Under the pieces are notes generated by a model. It was not told the DNA's origin. It did no database searches and worked only from the letters and a program-made list of their open reading frames with translations. Below are positions 41,423 to 51,113 of a stretch of 64,000 nt of DNA, piece by piece. This DNA is from Methylophilaceae bacterium (GTDB lineage Bacteria; Pseudomonadota; Gammaproteobacteria; Burkholderiales; Methylophilaceae). The DNA lies in contig JAOMTQ010000003.1 in NCBI GenBank assembly GCA_028355955.1, positions 1 to 64,000 of the forward strand, given 5' to 3'. The translations under genes and the position numbers were made by a program. How positions within the stretch are numbered: position 1 is the first letter of the stretch; each line of letters begins with the position of its first letter.

Positions 41423-42418
41423 TTACTCTTGCGTAATTGGTCGTTGAATTAAATCTAAAACAGCCTCTTTTGCTGACTTTTCATAGAAAAGAACATTATT
41501 AACTTCATTAGTGATGGGCATATCAATATTGAGTAATGATGCGCGCATAGAGACCTCTTTGGCTGTATAGACGCCCTCAGCAACATGACCTAAGCCATGT
41601 AAAATAGATTGTAGTGATTCTCCCTTTGCAAGTCTTAGACCCACTTCACGATTGCGAGAATATTCACCTGTACATGTCAAAACCAGATCACCCATACCAG
41701 ATAACCCTATAAATGTTTCAGGCTTTGAGCCAATTTTTAAACCAAATCTCTTTATCTCGCTTAGACCTCTTGTGATTAAAGCCGCACGTGCATTATTACC
41801 AAAACCCATTCCATCAGAAATTCCAGCGGCAATAGCAATTACATTTTTTAGCGCTCCACCAACACAAACTCCTGCAATATCTGAGCTAATGTAAGATCGC
41901 ATATTATTATGATGAAAAAGAGGTGCAATTTTTTTTGAAAATGCTTCATCATTCGTCGCAATTGTGACTGCAGTAGGAAGGCCTCTTATAAGCTCTGCTG
42001 CAAAACTTGGTCCAGATAAAACACCCCAACTTCTTAAATCATTATTTGAACTTGGAAATTCATCATTAATAACTTCAAATGGAAGTTTTGCTGAGGACGC
42101 TTCTAGCCCCTTATTGGCCCATAAAATTGGGGCGTCAGAGCCTATATTTTTTAAATCTTTTAATGCTTTCCTAAGCCCTGCGGTTGGGATTGCGGATAGA
42201 ATAAAATCGCAATTTAATACCGAATCCTTAAAATTATCATTCAATGACAATAAATCAGGAAACTTAAAATCTCCTAAGTATTTTGGATTTGATCTTGATT
42301 TTTTCATACCAGAGATATGGCTAGCATCCCTTGACCATAATGTCACCGAAGTGTTTCTTGCTAGGTGAATAGCAAGCGCAGTTCCCCAAGCACCTGCTCC
42401 CAATACACCAACCTTCAT
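41423..42418 (-). CDS. gpsA: glycerol-3-phosphate dehydrogenase [NAD(P)+]
   Basis: VGVLGAGAWGTALAIHLA; SGPSFAAEL; GGALKNVIAIAAGISDGMGFG; GLSGMGDLVLTCT. Confidence 0.97.
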   Translation of the reverse strand: MKVGVLGAGAWGTALAIHLARNTSVTLWSRDASHISGMKKSRSNPKYLGDFKFPDLLSLNDNFKDSVLNCDFILSAIPTAGLRKALKDLKNIGSDAPILWANKGLEASSAKLPFEVINDEFPSSNNDLRSWGVLSGPSFAAELIRGLPTAVTIATNDEAFSKKIAPLFHHNNMRSYISSDIAGVCVGGALKNVIAIAAGISDGMGFGNNARAALITRGLSEIKRFGLKIGSKPETFIGLSGMGDLVLTCTGEYSRNREVGLRLAKGESLQSILHGLGHVAEGVYTAKEVSMRASLLNIDMPITNEVNNVLFYEKSAKEAVLDLIQRPITQE

Positions 42419-42419
42419 T

Positions 42420-42872
42420 CTATAAGCCCCATACTTCTTTAGAATTTATGAAACCAATTAAACCCTCAATTTGTGTTTTGACCTCTGCCCAATTACCAAC
42501 AAGCATAGGAGAATTTAATTTTAAGACAACGAATTTATCAACATTAGCAAGCTTATGGCTCTTATCATTTGCTTGATTAAAAATCACTGTGTCATCTTTT
42601 AAAATTAAAACAGTTCTTTCAATATGTGTAAATTTTGACTCTATCCAACTTATCTTACCATTATGATCTTTAACTTTTTTCCAATCTTTTAGGCTGACAA
42701 GAACTTCTAAGGGATAACCTTCTGTCACAATAAACATTTTTTCTGTTGTATTAGATGGGCCCTCGAATAGTACAGCTTGCTTTGCCTTAACCGAAATGAA
42801 GTCTGCTTGAGCAAAAAAACTAATTGCTATAAGGGGAAAAAATATTACAAAATTATAAACTTTTTCAACCAA
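42420..42872 (-). CDS. SH3-domain periplasmic protein
   Basis: From TTG 42872: signal peptide VEKVYNFVIFFPLIAISFFAQA then SH3-like GYPLEVLVSLKDWKKVKDHNGKISWI. The upstream track extension overlaps secB. Confidence 0.8.
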   Translation of the reverse strand: MVEKVYNFVIFFPLIAISFFAQADFISVKAKQAVLFEGPSNTTEKMFIVTEGYPLEVLVSLKDWKKVKDHNGKISWIESKFTHIERTVLILKDDTVIFNQANDKSHKLANVDKFVVLKLNSPMLVGNWAEVKTQIEGLIGFINSKEVWGL

Positions 42873-42873
42873 A

Positions 42874-43380
42874 CTAATTAGCCTTTTTGGCAGCTCCCGC
42901 TTCTTTCTCTTTTTGCTGCATATACATCGTTTCGAAATTAATCGGGTTAAGAACAACAGGAGAGAAACCAGCTTTAGTAACCAAATCTGATATAGCTTCT
43001 CTGGCATAAGGGAAAAGTATATTGGGGCATGTAATAGCTAAAACCATCTCCATTCCATCCTCTGGTACATTTAAGATTTTAAAAATGCCTGACTGAGTTA
43101 CTTCGACCAGAAATGCAGTCTCATCAGATTGTTTTGACGTTACTGTAACCTGCAAACTTACTTCATAATAGCCGTCTGAAAGGGGTTTTGCAGCGTTATT
43201 GAGCTCAACAGAAATCTGAGGCGCCTCTCTATTAGTGAAAATTTCAGGGGAATTAGGTATCTCAACTGAGACATCTTTTAGAAATAGTTTTTCAATGCCA
43301 AAGCCTGGCCCTTGGTTTTTTGATTCAGATGTATCTATTTTTGTTGAAGCTTTTTTCTTAGTTTTTTTATCTTCAGCCAT
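42874..43380 (-). CDS. secB: protein-export chaperone SecB
   Basis: FGIEKLFLKDVSVEIPNSPEIF; CPNILFPYAREAISDLVTKAGFSPVVLNPINFETMY. Confidence 0.97.
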   Translation of the reverse strand: MAEDKKTKKKASTKIDTSESKNQGPGFGIEKLFLKDVSVEIPNSPEIFTNREAPQISVELNNAAKPLSDGYYEVSLQVTVTSKQSDETAFLVEVTQSGIFKILNVPEDGMEMVLAITCPNILFPYAREAISDLVTKAGFSPVVLNPINFETMYMQQKEKEAGAAKKAN

Positions 43381-43470
43381 GTTTATTTCCTAATTTAATT
43401 TAATTAATATTTATTTAAACCATATTCTATCTCCTAAACATAGAATAATAAATATTTGCTTTTACTTTAT

Positions 43471-43731
43471 TTAATCCTCAAGGATTAATTTATCTAGATT
43501 TCCATCATTATTAATAGCCCTGAGTTGCTCAAAGCCTCCAATATGCTTATCTCCAATAAAAATTTGTGGCACAGTCTTTTCACCCGTGATTTTTATCATT
43601 TCATCCATATAAGAGGGGTTTTCATCAACCATAATTTTTTTAATTTTTTTAAAACCTTTATTAAGGAGGAGTTTTTCCGCATTCACACAGTATGGGCAAA
43701 ACTGAGAACTGTACATAAGAATTTTTTTCAT
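43471..43731 (-). CDS. grxC: glutaredoxin 3
   Basis: MYSSQFCPYCVNAEKLL; TVPQIFIGDKHIGGFEQL. Confidence 0.96.
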   Translation of the reverse strand: MKKILMYSSQFCPYCVNAEKLLLNKGFKKIKKIMVDENPSYMDEMIKITGEKTVPQIFIGDKHIGGFEQLRAINNDGNLDKLILED

Positions 43732-43830
43732 AAATTAAAATCACTTGATAATAGATAATTAAATAGTAATGAATTGGTATTATAATTGATGTATCAAATT
43801 AAAATTAATTCATTCCAATAATAAAATTAA

Positions 43831-45372
43831 ATGAAAAAAAACACTTTATTGCTGCTCATTCTTGATGGTTTTGGTCACAGCAATAACAAAGAATATAATG
43901 CAATTACCTCTGCAAATACACCAAATTTGGATCATTTACTCAAAACCTACCCTAATAGTTTAATCAATGCATCTGAGTCATTTGTTGGACTACCTAAGGG
44001 TCAAATGGGAAATTCAGAAGTAGGACATTTATGCATAGGTGCTGGAAGAGTAATAGATCAAGACTTGGATAGAATTAATAAATCAATAAAAGACAAAAGT
44101 TTTTTTTCAAATGATATTTTAATTCCTAGACTAGAAAAAATTTCTCAAAACAACAATGCCTTACACTTATTAGGACTTCTATCTGACGGAGGAGTTCATA
44201 GCCATATAGATCATATACTTGCTTTAATAAAACTTGCAAAGGAACAAAATGTTCAGCATGTATTTATTCACGTTATTCTCGATGGTCGCGATACTCCACC
44301 TAAGTCCGCTTCAGCATATATAAAAAAACTAGAAAATTTTTGTAAAGAAATAAACCTTGGTGAAATTAAAACAGTGTCTGGAAGATTTTATGCTATGGAT
44401 AGAGATAATAGATGGGATAGAACGCATTTAGCATACGATGCAATTGCTTGTGGATCTTCATCTTATACTGAGCCTTCAGCTCAACAAGCCCTCAATGAGT
44501 CATATACTAGAGGAGAATCTGATGAATTCGTAATTCCAACACTTATTAAAAAGTCAGGAACATATTCTGGAATTTGCGATAATGACATGGTCGTGTTCAT
44601 GAATTTTAGATCTGATCGAGCTAGACAGTTAACAAATAGCATCCTCAATGAATCATTTAACAAATTTAAACGTTCTTCACGACCTAACAAAATAAATTAT
44701 TTAACATTAACGAGTCATGATGAAAAACAAAAAAAAGCTGAATGTATATTTAAACCTATTGATGTCAAAAATTCTTTAGGTAAATATATTTCAGACCTTA
44801 ATAAGACTCAACTTCGTATAGCTGAGACAGAAAAATATCCACATGTGACCTTTTTCTTTAATGGAGGTATTGAAGAAAAATATAAAGGTGAGCAAAGAAT
44901 ACTAATTCCATCACAAAACGTTGCTACATATGACTTAAAGCCAGAAATGAGTGCGTATGAAATTACAGAAAAACTCCATGAAGCAATTATCTCCAAGAAC
45001 TATGATTTGATTGTATGTAATTACGCTAATGGGGATATGGTAGGTCATACTGGAAATTTAGAGGCAGCAATTAAAGCCATTGAGGTACTTGATGAATGTA
45101 TACATGAAATATATAAAGCAATAAAAAAAATAGGCGGTCAGATGATAATTACAGCAGACCATGGCAACGCAGAGGTGATGATGGATACAAAAAATCAACA
45201 AAAACATACCCAGCATACAGTAAATAAGGTGCCATTTATTTATGTAGGGAAAAAAATTAAATCAATTAAGCAAGGGGGTAAGCTATCTGATATTGCCCCG
45301 ACTATCCTAGGGTTAATGGGCGAAAACAAACCAAAAGAAATGACTGGGAAAAATTTAATTGAAATTGATTAG
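43831..45372 (+). CDS. gpmI: 2,3-bisphosphoglycerate-independent phosphoglycerate mutase
   Basis: LLILDGFGHSNNKEYNAI; GNSEVGHLCIGAGRVIDQDL; ITADHGNAEVM. Confidence 0.97.
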   Translation: MKKNTLLLLILDGFGHSNNKEYNAITSANTPNLDHLLKTYPNSLINASESFVGLPKGQMGNSEVGHLCIGAGRVIDQDLDRINKSIKDKSFFSNDILIPRLEKISQNNNALHLLGLLSDGGVHSHIDHILALIKLAKEQNVQHVFIHVILDGRDTPPKSASAYIKKLENFCKEINLGEIKTVSGRFYAMDRDNRWDRTHLAYDAIACGSSSYTEPSAQQALNESYTRGESDEFVIPTLIKKSGTYSGICDNDMVVFMNFRSDRARQLTNSILNESFNKFKRSSRPNKINYLTLTSHDEKQKKAECIFKPIDVKNSLGKYISDLNKTQLRIAETEKYPHVTFFFNGGIEEKYKGEQRILIPSQNVATYDLKPEMSAYEITEKLHEAIISKNYDLIVCNYANGDMVGHTGNLEAAIKAIEVLDECIHEIYKAIKKIGGQMIITADHGNAEVMMDTKNQQKHTQHTVNKVPFIYVGKKIKSIKQGGKLSDIAPTILGLMGENKPKEMTGKNLIEID

Positions 45373-46561
45373 AAAAATTAAGAATACACTCCTAATTCTT
45401 ATATTTAGTATGACATCCTTGAATCTCCTTTCTGGAGAAACCGATGATGCTAAAAGTAATTTAAACAAAATACAAAAACAAATTAATTTAATTGATAAAA
45501 AGATTAAAGAAAATTCAAAAGTTAAAAAAGGTTTAAATAGATCATTAAAAAAACACGAAAAGGAAATTAGTGCTACAAAAAAAGAAATTTTTAAAGTAAA
45601 AAAGAAACAAAAAAGTAACAAAAAGAAGTTAGCTACCTTAAACAAAAAATTAAAAAAATTAGAGAAGGAACTGTTTAAAAGGAGGCAATTACAAAATGAA
45701 ATACTCTATCAATCTTATATAAAACCAAAGCCTGGTTACTTGCAATTGTTCATAGAAGGGATAAATCCTAATGAAGTTTCAAGGCAGATTAACTATATTG
45801 GATATTTAACTAAAGCACAAAATGACAATATCCTTAAAATTGATGAGACAAGAAAAAATATCAGAGCAACGAAAAAATCAACAAAAAAAATTCTAAAAAA
45901 TGTTACTCAACTTAGAAAGAAGAAAGAGAAAAATGCAAAGAAGTTAGAAAAGAAGAAGAAAGAGAAAAAATTAACTTTAAACAAAATTTCAAAAAAACTT
46001 AAATCACAAAAAAGTAAAAAACTAAAACTGCAGCAAGATGAAAAAAAATTGAGTTCACTTGTTAAGAATCTTATGTTGAAACTTAAGGCTCAAGAAAAAA
46101 GAAGAAAAACAGAAAAAAAAGATATTAAAAAAGAGAAAAAAGTTATTGATGAAAGAGCTTATAAGGTAAATTTTGCCAAACTTAAAAAGAAACTAAAGCT
46201 TCCGGTAAAAGGTAAAGTTATATATAAGTATAATGCTAAAAGATCGGATACAGGAACAAGATGGAAGGGCTTATTTATAAAGGCCAAAGAAGGATCAAAT
46301 GTAAAATCTGTCGCCTCTGGACAAGTTGTTTTTTCTGACTGGCTAAGAGGATTTGGAAATATAATCATTATCGATCATGGGAAAAGCTATATGAGCCTTT
46401 ATGGAAATAATGATTCACTCTTAAAACAAAAAGGAGAATTTATAAAAGGTGGTGAGGTTATTGCTCTATCTGGAAACAGTGGTGGTAATAAGTATAACGG
46501 ACTATATTATGAACTTAGACATAATGGTAAACCCTTCAATCCACTTAAATGGACCAAATAA
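45359..46561 (+). CDS. envC: EnvC-like murein hydrolase activator (coiled coil plus degenerate LytM domain)
   Basis: Signal peptide, Lys-rich coiled coil, C-terminal M23/LytM fold (VASGQVVFSDWLRGFGNIIIIDHGKSYMSLYG); downstream of gpmI. Confidence 0.88.
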   Translation: MKLIRKIKNTLLILIFSMTSLNLLSGETDDAKSNLNKIQKQINLIDKKIKENSKVKKGLNRSLKKHEKEISATKKEIFKVKKKQKSNKKKLATLNKKLKKLEKELFKRRQLQNEILYQSYIKPKPGYLQLFIEGINPNEVSRQINYIGYLTKAQNDNILKIDETRKNIRATKKSTKKILKNVTQLRKKKEKNAKKLEKKKKEKKLTLNKISKKLKSQKSKKLKLQQDEKKLSSLVKNLMLKLKAQEKRRKTEKKDIKKEKKVIDERAYKVNFAKLKKKLKLPVKGKVIYKYNAKRSDTGTRWKGLFIKAKEGSNVKSVASGQVVFSDWLRGFGNIIIIDHGKSYMSLYGNNDSLLKQKGEFIKGGEVIALSGNSGGNKYNGLYYELRHNGKPFNPLKWTK

Positions 46562-46566
46562 TAAAA

Positions 46567-46986
46567 TTACTCTCCAATAAAATGTAAATCTATACATCTT
46601 TCAAAACTACCAAATCGATGCTCATACAAAAAAATTCCCTGCCATGTTCCTAAATTTATTTCTTTATTTTTTATTGAGAAAGATAGATTGGTTTGAGTAA
46701 GTGCAGTTCTGATGTGGGCTGACATATCATCTGGTCCTTCTAAAATATGGCTGTATGCTTCATCACCATCAACAACCAATTTTTTAAGGAAATTTTCAAG
46801 ATCAAGCAAGACATCTGAGTCGTAATTTTCATTTACTAGAAGGCTAGCGGACGTATGCTTAATATTTAATGTCAATAATCCTGTATTAGCGTTTTCGTAA
46901 TTGATCCAATCTTTTATCTTTGGCGTAATATCATAAAGCTTTCTTCCACTTGTTAATTCAGTAATATTTCCAAAAATTTGAATCAT
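46567..46986 (-). CDS. YjbQ/UPF0047-family protein
   Basis: LNIKHTSASLLVNENYD; DDMSAHIRTALTQ; LGTWQGIFLYEHR. Confidence 0.93.
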   Translation of the reverse strand: MIQIFGNITELTSGRKLYDITPKIKDWINYENANTGLLTLNIKHTSASLLVNENYDSDVLLDLENFLKKLVVDGDEAYSHILEGPDDMSAHIRTALTQTNLSFSIKNKEINLGTWQGIFLYEHRFGSFERCIDLHFIGE

Positions 46987-46994
46987 GTTAGCCT

Positions 46995-47456
46995 CTATGT
47001 TTTTTTATAACTTCTAATTGATCCATAAAGAAATAGCAATACACCTAAAGATATTGCACCATCAGCCACGTTAAATGCAGGCCAATAAAATTCATCGATA
47101 TGAAAATAAATAAAATCAATTACATAGCCATAGCTTATTCTGTCAAAAAGATTTCCAATTGCTCCCCCAAGTATCAGAAGTAATCCTAAAACAATTAGGA
47201 TATTTTTTTTATATTGATTTATTAACCATGGGATATATATAACCGCAAGCAATGAGATAACAATTAAAAAATATCTTTGCCACCCACCTTGATCACTCAA
47301 AAAACTAAAAGCAGCTCCTGGATTTTGGAAGTGCACAAGACTTAAAAACGATGTAATTTCAACTTGCTCACCATATATAATTTTATCTTGAATATAATTT
47401 TTTGAAAGAATATCTAACAAAAAAATAGATAAACTAATCAGATATAATTTAAGCAT
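46995..47456 (-). CDS. lspA: lipoprotein signal peptidase
   Basis: HFQNPGAAFSFL; GGAIGNLFDRISYGYVIDFI; FNVADGAISLG. Confidence 0.96.
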   Translation of the reverse strand: MLKLYLISLSIFLLDILSKNYIQDKIIYGEQVEITSFLSLVHFQNPGAAFSFLSDQGGWQRYFLIVISLLAVIYIPWLINQYKKNILIVLGLLLILGGAIGNLFDRISYGYVIDFIYFHIDEFYWPAFNVADGAISLGVLLFLYGSIRSYKKT

Positions 47457-50217
47457 AAAGTCTTATTTCGCCATCCTCATAAAGATTCTTTATGCATCTT
47501 CCACATAACTCTTTATGTTTTTCATTAAGACCAACATCATCACAATAATGCCAACATCTCTCACATTTTTGATGCTCACTTTTATTTACACTCACTTCTA
47601 GCTTTTCATTTTTCTTAATTGTGACTTTAGAAGCGATAAAAATAAACTTTAAGTCATCATTAAATACTTTTAAACTATTATGAATTTCTTCTGGAGCACT
47701 AATCTGAATAACCGACTGTAGCGAAGATCCCACAATACCTTTTTCTCTGAGTTCCTCTATTTTTTTATTTACAAAACTTCTAATTTCTAAGACATTTTTC
47801 CAATCATTTAAGTCTTTATCTTGCAACAAATTTTTTGGGAATTGGTACCATGTCTCGGTAAAAATACTTTTTTTATTATTTTTAAAAATAGTTTCTGACG
47901 CTTCATGTGCAGTAAAGCTTAGGATTGGTGTCATTATCCTAATTAATGACTGCGTTATATGAAATAACGCACTTTGAGCTGATCTTCTTCCATGTGAGTT
48001 TTCCTGCATTGTATAAAGCCTATCTTTAATAACATCCAAATAAAATCCTCCTAAATCCTCTGAGCAAAAGGAAACGAACTTTTGAATGCCTAAATAAAAA
48101 TTAAATGCATCATAATCTTTAATTATTGATTCTTGCAAGTTTTGGCATTGGTGCAGAGCAAACCTATCAATCGATAACATTTTTTCTGGCGATACAAGTT
48201 GTGTTTCATAATCGATATCTTCGATATTAGAAATCAGAAATCTTAAGGTATTCCTAATTCTTCTGTAGCTATCCGCCACTCTTTTCATAATCTCATCAGA
48301 AATATTAAGCTCTCCGGAGTAATCAGTGGAGGCAACCCATAATCTTAAAATATCCGCCCCATATTGATTAATAATTTTCTGAGGAGAAATAACATTACCT
48401 TTTGATTTACTCATCTTGTGGCCATCGCCATCAACTACAAAGCCATGAGTTAATAATGCCTTAAATGGAGCCGCATCATTAATTGCACATCCGGTAAGCA
48501 AGCTTGATTGAAACCAGCCCCTATGCTGATCAGAACCCTCAAGATAAAGATCTGCAGGATAATTTAACTCTTCACGATCTTGAATTACAGATTGATGGGT
48601 AGTACCAGAGTCAAACCAAACGTCTAATGTATCCGTTGATTTAAAATATGCTTTTGCATCATCACCTAGCATAGAATCAATATCTAAATTGAACCAGGCG
48701 TCAATACCTTCTTTTTCCATATTTTTTGCAATTTGCTCAAAAAAATAAATAGATTTTGGATGCGGTAAATTTGTTTCTTTATTGAGAAATATTGGTATCG
48801 GCACTCCCCAAGACCTTTGTCTAGAAATACACCAATCAGGCCTTTTCTCAATCATCGACTTCAGTCTTCCTTCTCCCCAATTTGGGAAAAAACTTGTGTT
48901 TTTTATTACTTCTTCAGCTTGACTACGTAAAGAAATATTTTTCTTATTTTTTACATCCATCCCAATAAACCATTGTTCCGTCGCTCTAAAAATGATTGGA
49001 GTTTTATGCCGCCAACAATGTGGATAGCTATGGGTAAAATTTTCTATAGAGACCAATGCTTCGTTCTCTCTGAGAGTCTCTATAATTTTTTTATTCGCAT
49101 CCCAAACACTTAGTGATCCAACAATATCAGTGTCTTTTGTAAACTTTCCATCTTTATCCACTGGGCTTTCAACAGGTAAGTCATAACGACTTCCAACTAC
49201 ATAATCATCTACCCCATGAGCAGGTGCAGTATGAACCAAACCCGTTCCAGTTTCAGTTGTAACATGAGATCCACAAATGATAGGCACCTCTTTTTCTTTA
49301 AAAGGATGGCGACATTGAATATTTTCAAGTGCTTCTCCATCACAAGAACCAACCATATTACCCTCAAGTTCATATGACTTTAGTTTTGTATTTGATAATT
49401 CAGTTGAAAGTATCAAAAATTTATCCTCTATTTCATATAATCCATACTCAAGTTTTGGATTGACACAAATAGCTTCATTAGCTGGAAGCGTCCAAGGGGT
49501 AGTTGTCCAAATAACAGCAAAAATATCTTTATTAATTTTATAATCAAAAATTCTTTCGATGGCTTCCTTATCAGGACAAATAAAAGCTACATCAATCGCT
49601 ATTGATTTTTTATCCTCATATTCCACCTCAGCTTCAGCAAGGGCAGAACCACAATCTGTGCACCAATTAACTGGTTTACCACCTTGATATAAGTAGCCAT
49701 TTTCGTAAATATTTGCTAATGACCTTATAATATTAGCTTCAATTTTATAATCCATTGTGAGATAAGGTGTATCCCATTCTCCAAAAACACCTAATCTTTG
49801 AAAATCTTTTTTTTGACTCTCTACTTGTTCATGCGCATAAGATCTGCAAAGACTTCTAAACTCTTTTGGTTTTAAATTTTTCCCATGTTCTTTTTCAATG
49901 ACCAATTCTATTGGTAAGCCATGACAATCCCATCCTGGAATAAAAGGAACATCAAAACCAGAAAAAGTTTTTGATTTAATAATAAAATCTTTTAAAATTT
50001 TATTTACAGCATGGCCAATATGAATATTTCCGTTTGCATAAGGTGGGCCATCATGAAGAATGTATTTTTTCATTCCTAGACGCGATTTCCTAATAGCGTC
50101 ATATATTTTTTTATGTTCTAAGCTCTTTAACCATTCAGGCTCTCTCTTCGCAAGGTTGCCTCTCATCGGAAAGCTAGTTTCTGGGAGATTAAGTTTATAT
50201 TTGTTTTTTTCTGTCAT
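47449..50217 (-). CDS. ileS: isoleucyl-tRNA synthetase
   Basis: [41 protein letters not shown]-terminal Zn motif CERCWHYC...CGRC. Confidence 0.98.
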   Translation of the reverse strand: MTEKNKYKLNLPETSFPMRGNLAKREPEWLKSLEHKKIYDAIRKSRLGMKKYILHDGPPYANGNIHIGHAVNKILKDFIIKSKTFSGFDVPFIPGWDCHGLPIELVIEKEHGKNLKPKEFRSLCRSYAHEQVESQKKDFQRLGVFGEWDTPYLTMDYKIEANIIRSLANIYENGYLYQGGKPVNWCTDCGSALAEAEVEYEDKKSIAIDVAFICPDKEAIERIFDYKINKDIFAVIWTTTPWTLPANEAICVNPKLEYGLYEIEDKFLILSTELSNTKLKSYELEGNMVGSCDGEALENIQCRHPFKEKEVPIICGSHVTTETGTGLVHTAPAHGVDDYVVGSRYDLPVESPVDKDGKFTKDTDIVGSLSVWDANKKIIETLRENEALVSIENFTHSYPHCWRHKTPIIFRATEQWFIGMDVKNKKNISLRSQAEEVIKNTSFFPNWGEGRLKSMIEKRPDWCISRQRSWGVPIPIFLNKETNLPHPKSIYFFEQIAKNMEKEGIDAWFNLDIDSMLGDDAKAYFKSTDTLDVWFDSGTTHQSVIQDREELNYPADLYLEGSDQHRGWFQSSLLTGCAINDAAPFKALLTHGFVVDGDGHKMSKSKGNVISPQKIINQYGADILRLWVASTDYSGELNISDEIMKRVADSYRRIRNTLRFLISNIEDIDYETQLVSPEKMLSIDRFALHQCQNLQESIIKDYDAFNFYLGIQKFVSFCSEDLGGFYLDVIKDRLYTMQENSHGRRSAQSALFHITQSLIRIMTPILSFTAHEASETIFKNNKKSIFTETWYQFPKNLLQDKDLNDWKNVLEIRSFVNKKIEELREKGIVGSSLQSVIQISAPEEIHNSLKVFNDDLKFIFIASKVTIKKNEKLEVSVNKSEHQKCERCWHYCDDVGLNEKHKELCGRCIKNLYEDGEIRLYA

Positions 50218-51113
50218 AGATTTTGCTTTTCAAAAAAAAATTTTGCCTTGGTTACATCTAATTTAATTTGTTCTTTTAACTCATCGAGTGACTTAAACTT
50301 TTTTTCATCTCTTAATTTCTTTAAAAAAATAACGCTTACATGTTGATCGTATAGATCTGATGAAAAATTCAATAAGTGTACTTCAAGTTGCAATTTATTC
50401 TCTCCCTTAATTGAAGGCCTGATACCGAGATTAGCAACACCAAAATGATTTTGAAATTTTACAGCAAAGACACCCTTCAGTGGAGGACGATTATGCTTTA
50501 TATGAATATTCGCAGTAGGAAAACCAATCTGCCTTCCACGTTTATCTCCATGAACAACTTTTCCAGACATTGAATAAGGCCTTCCCATGAATTTATTAGC
50601 CTCCTCAAGATTATCATTAGCCAGAAGATTTCTTATGGAAGTGCTAGAAATTCTTGTATCTCCTATGAGGATTTTCTTTTGAATATTAATATCCATACCG
50701 CTAGCTGACAACTGCTTTATTCCTCCTTCTCTTCCGCTTCCAAAACAAAAATCTTCTCCTATAACAATTTCTTTTACCTTTAATTTTTCGATTAATGTAC
50801 TTATAAATTGATCGCCTGTTACCTTTGAAAATTCCTGATTAAATTTAATGATATGTACTCGATCTATTTTTAATTTATTAAAGAGTTCTATTTTTTCTCT
50901 TAGGCTTGAAATTCGAGTTTGAGGCTTATCATGTGAGAAGTAATCTTTTGGGTTGGGTTCAAAAGTTATAACTGCGCTCTCTAGTCCAAGCTCATGCGCT
51001 CTTTTCTTAACTTCAGTTAATAAAGCTTGATGCCCTAAATGCACACCATCAAAATTACCAATAGTCATAACACATGGCAATTGCTCTAAGTTGAAGTTCC
51101 TTAATATTTTCAC
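50214..51113 (-). CDS. ribF: bifunctional riboflavin kinase/FAD synthetase
   Basis: VMTIGNFDGVHLGHQALL; GEDFCFGSGREG; ISSTSIRNLL; GRQIGFPTANI. Confidence 0.97.
   Translation of the reverse strand: MKILRNFNLEQLPCVMTIGNFDGVHLGHQALLTEVKKRAHELGLESAVITFEPNPKDYFSHDKPQTRISSLREKIELFNKLKIDRVHIIKFNQEFSKVTGDQFISTLIEKLKVKEIVIGEDFCFGSGREGGIKQLSASGMDINIQKKILIGDTRISSTSIRNLLANDNLEEANKFMGRPYSMSGKVVHGDKRGRQIGFPTANIHIKHNRPPLKGVFAVKFQNHFGVANLGIRPSIKGENKLQLEVHLLNFSSDLYDQHVSVIFLKKLRDEKKFKSLDELKEQIKLDVTKAKFFFEKQNL

Noticed and set aside
41964-42368. 134-aa plus-strand ORF
   Set aside because: Antisense to gpsA; shadow ORF.
43786-43797. Short palindrome TTGAT-GT-ATCAA upstream of gpmI
   Set aside because: Only 5-bp arms in very AT-rich sequence; expected by chance and no known operator matches.
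45540-46150. Repetitive AAAAAG-rich DNA resembling a low-complexity repeat
   Set aside because: Explained by the Lys-rich coiled coil of the EnvC-like protein; no true tandem repeat unit.
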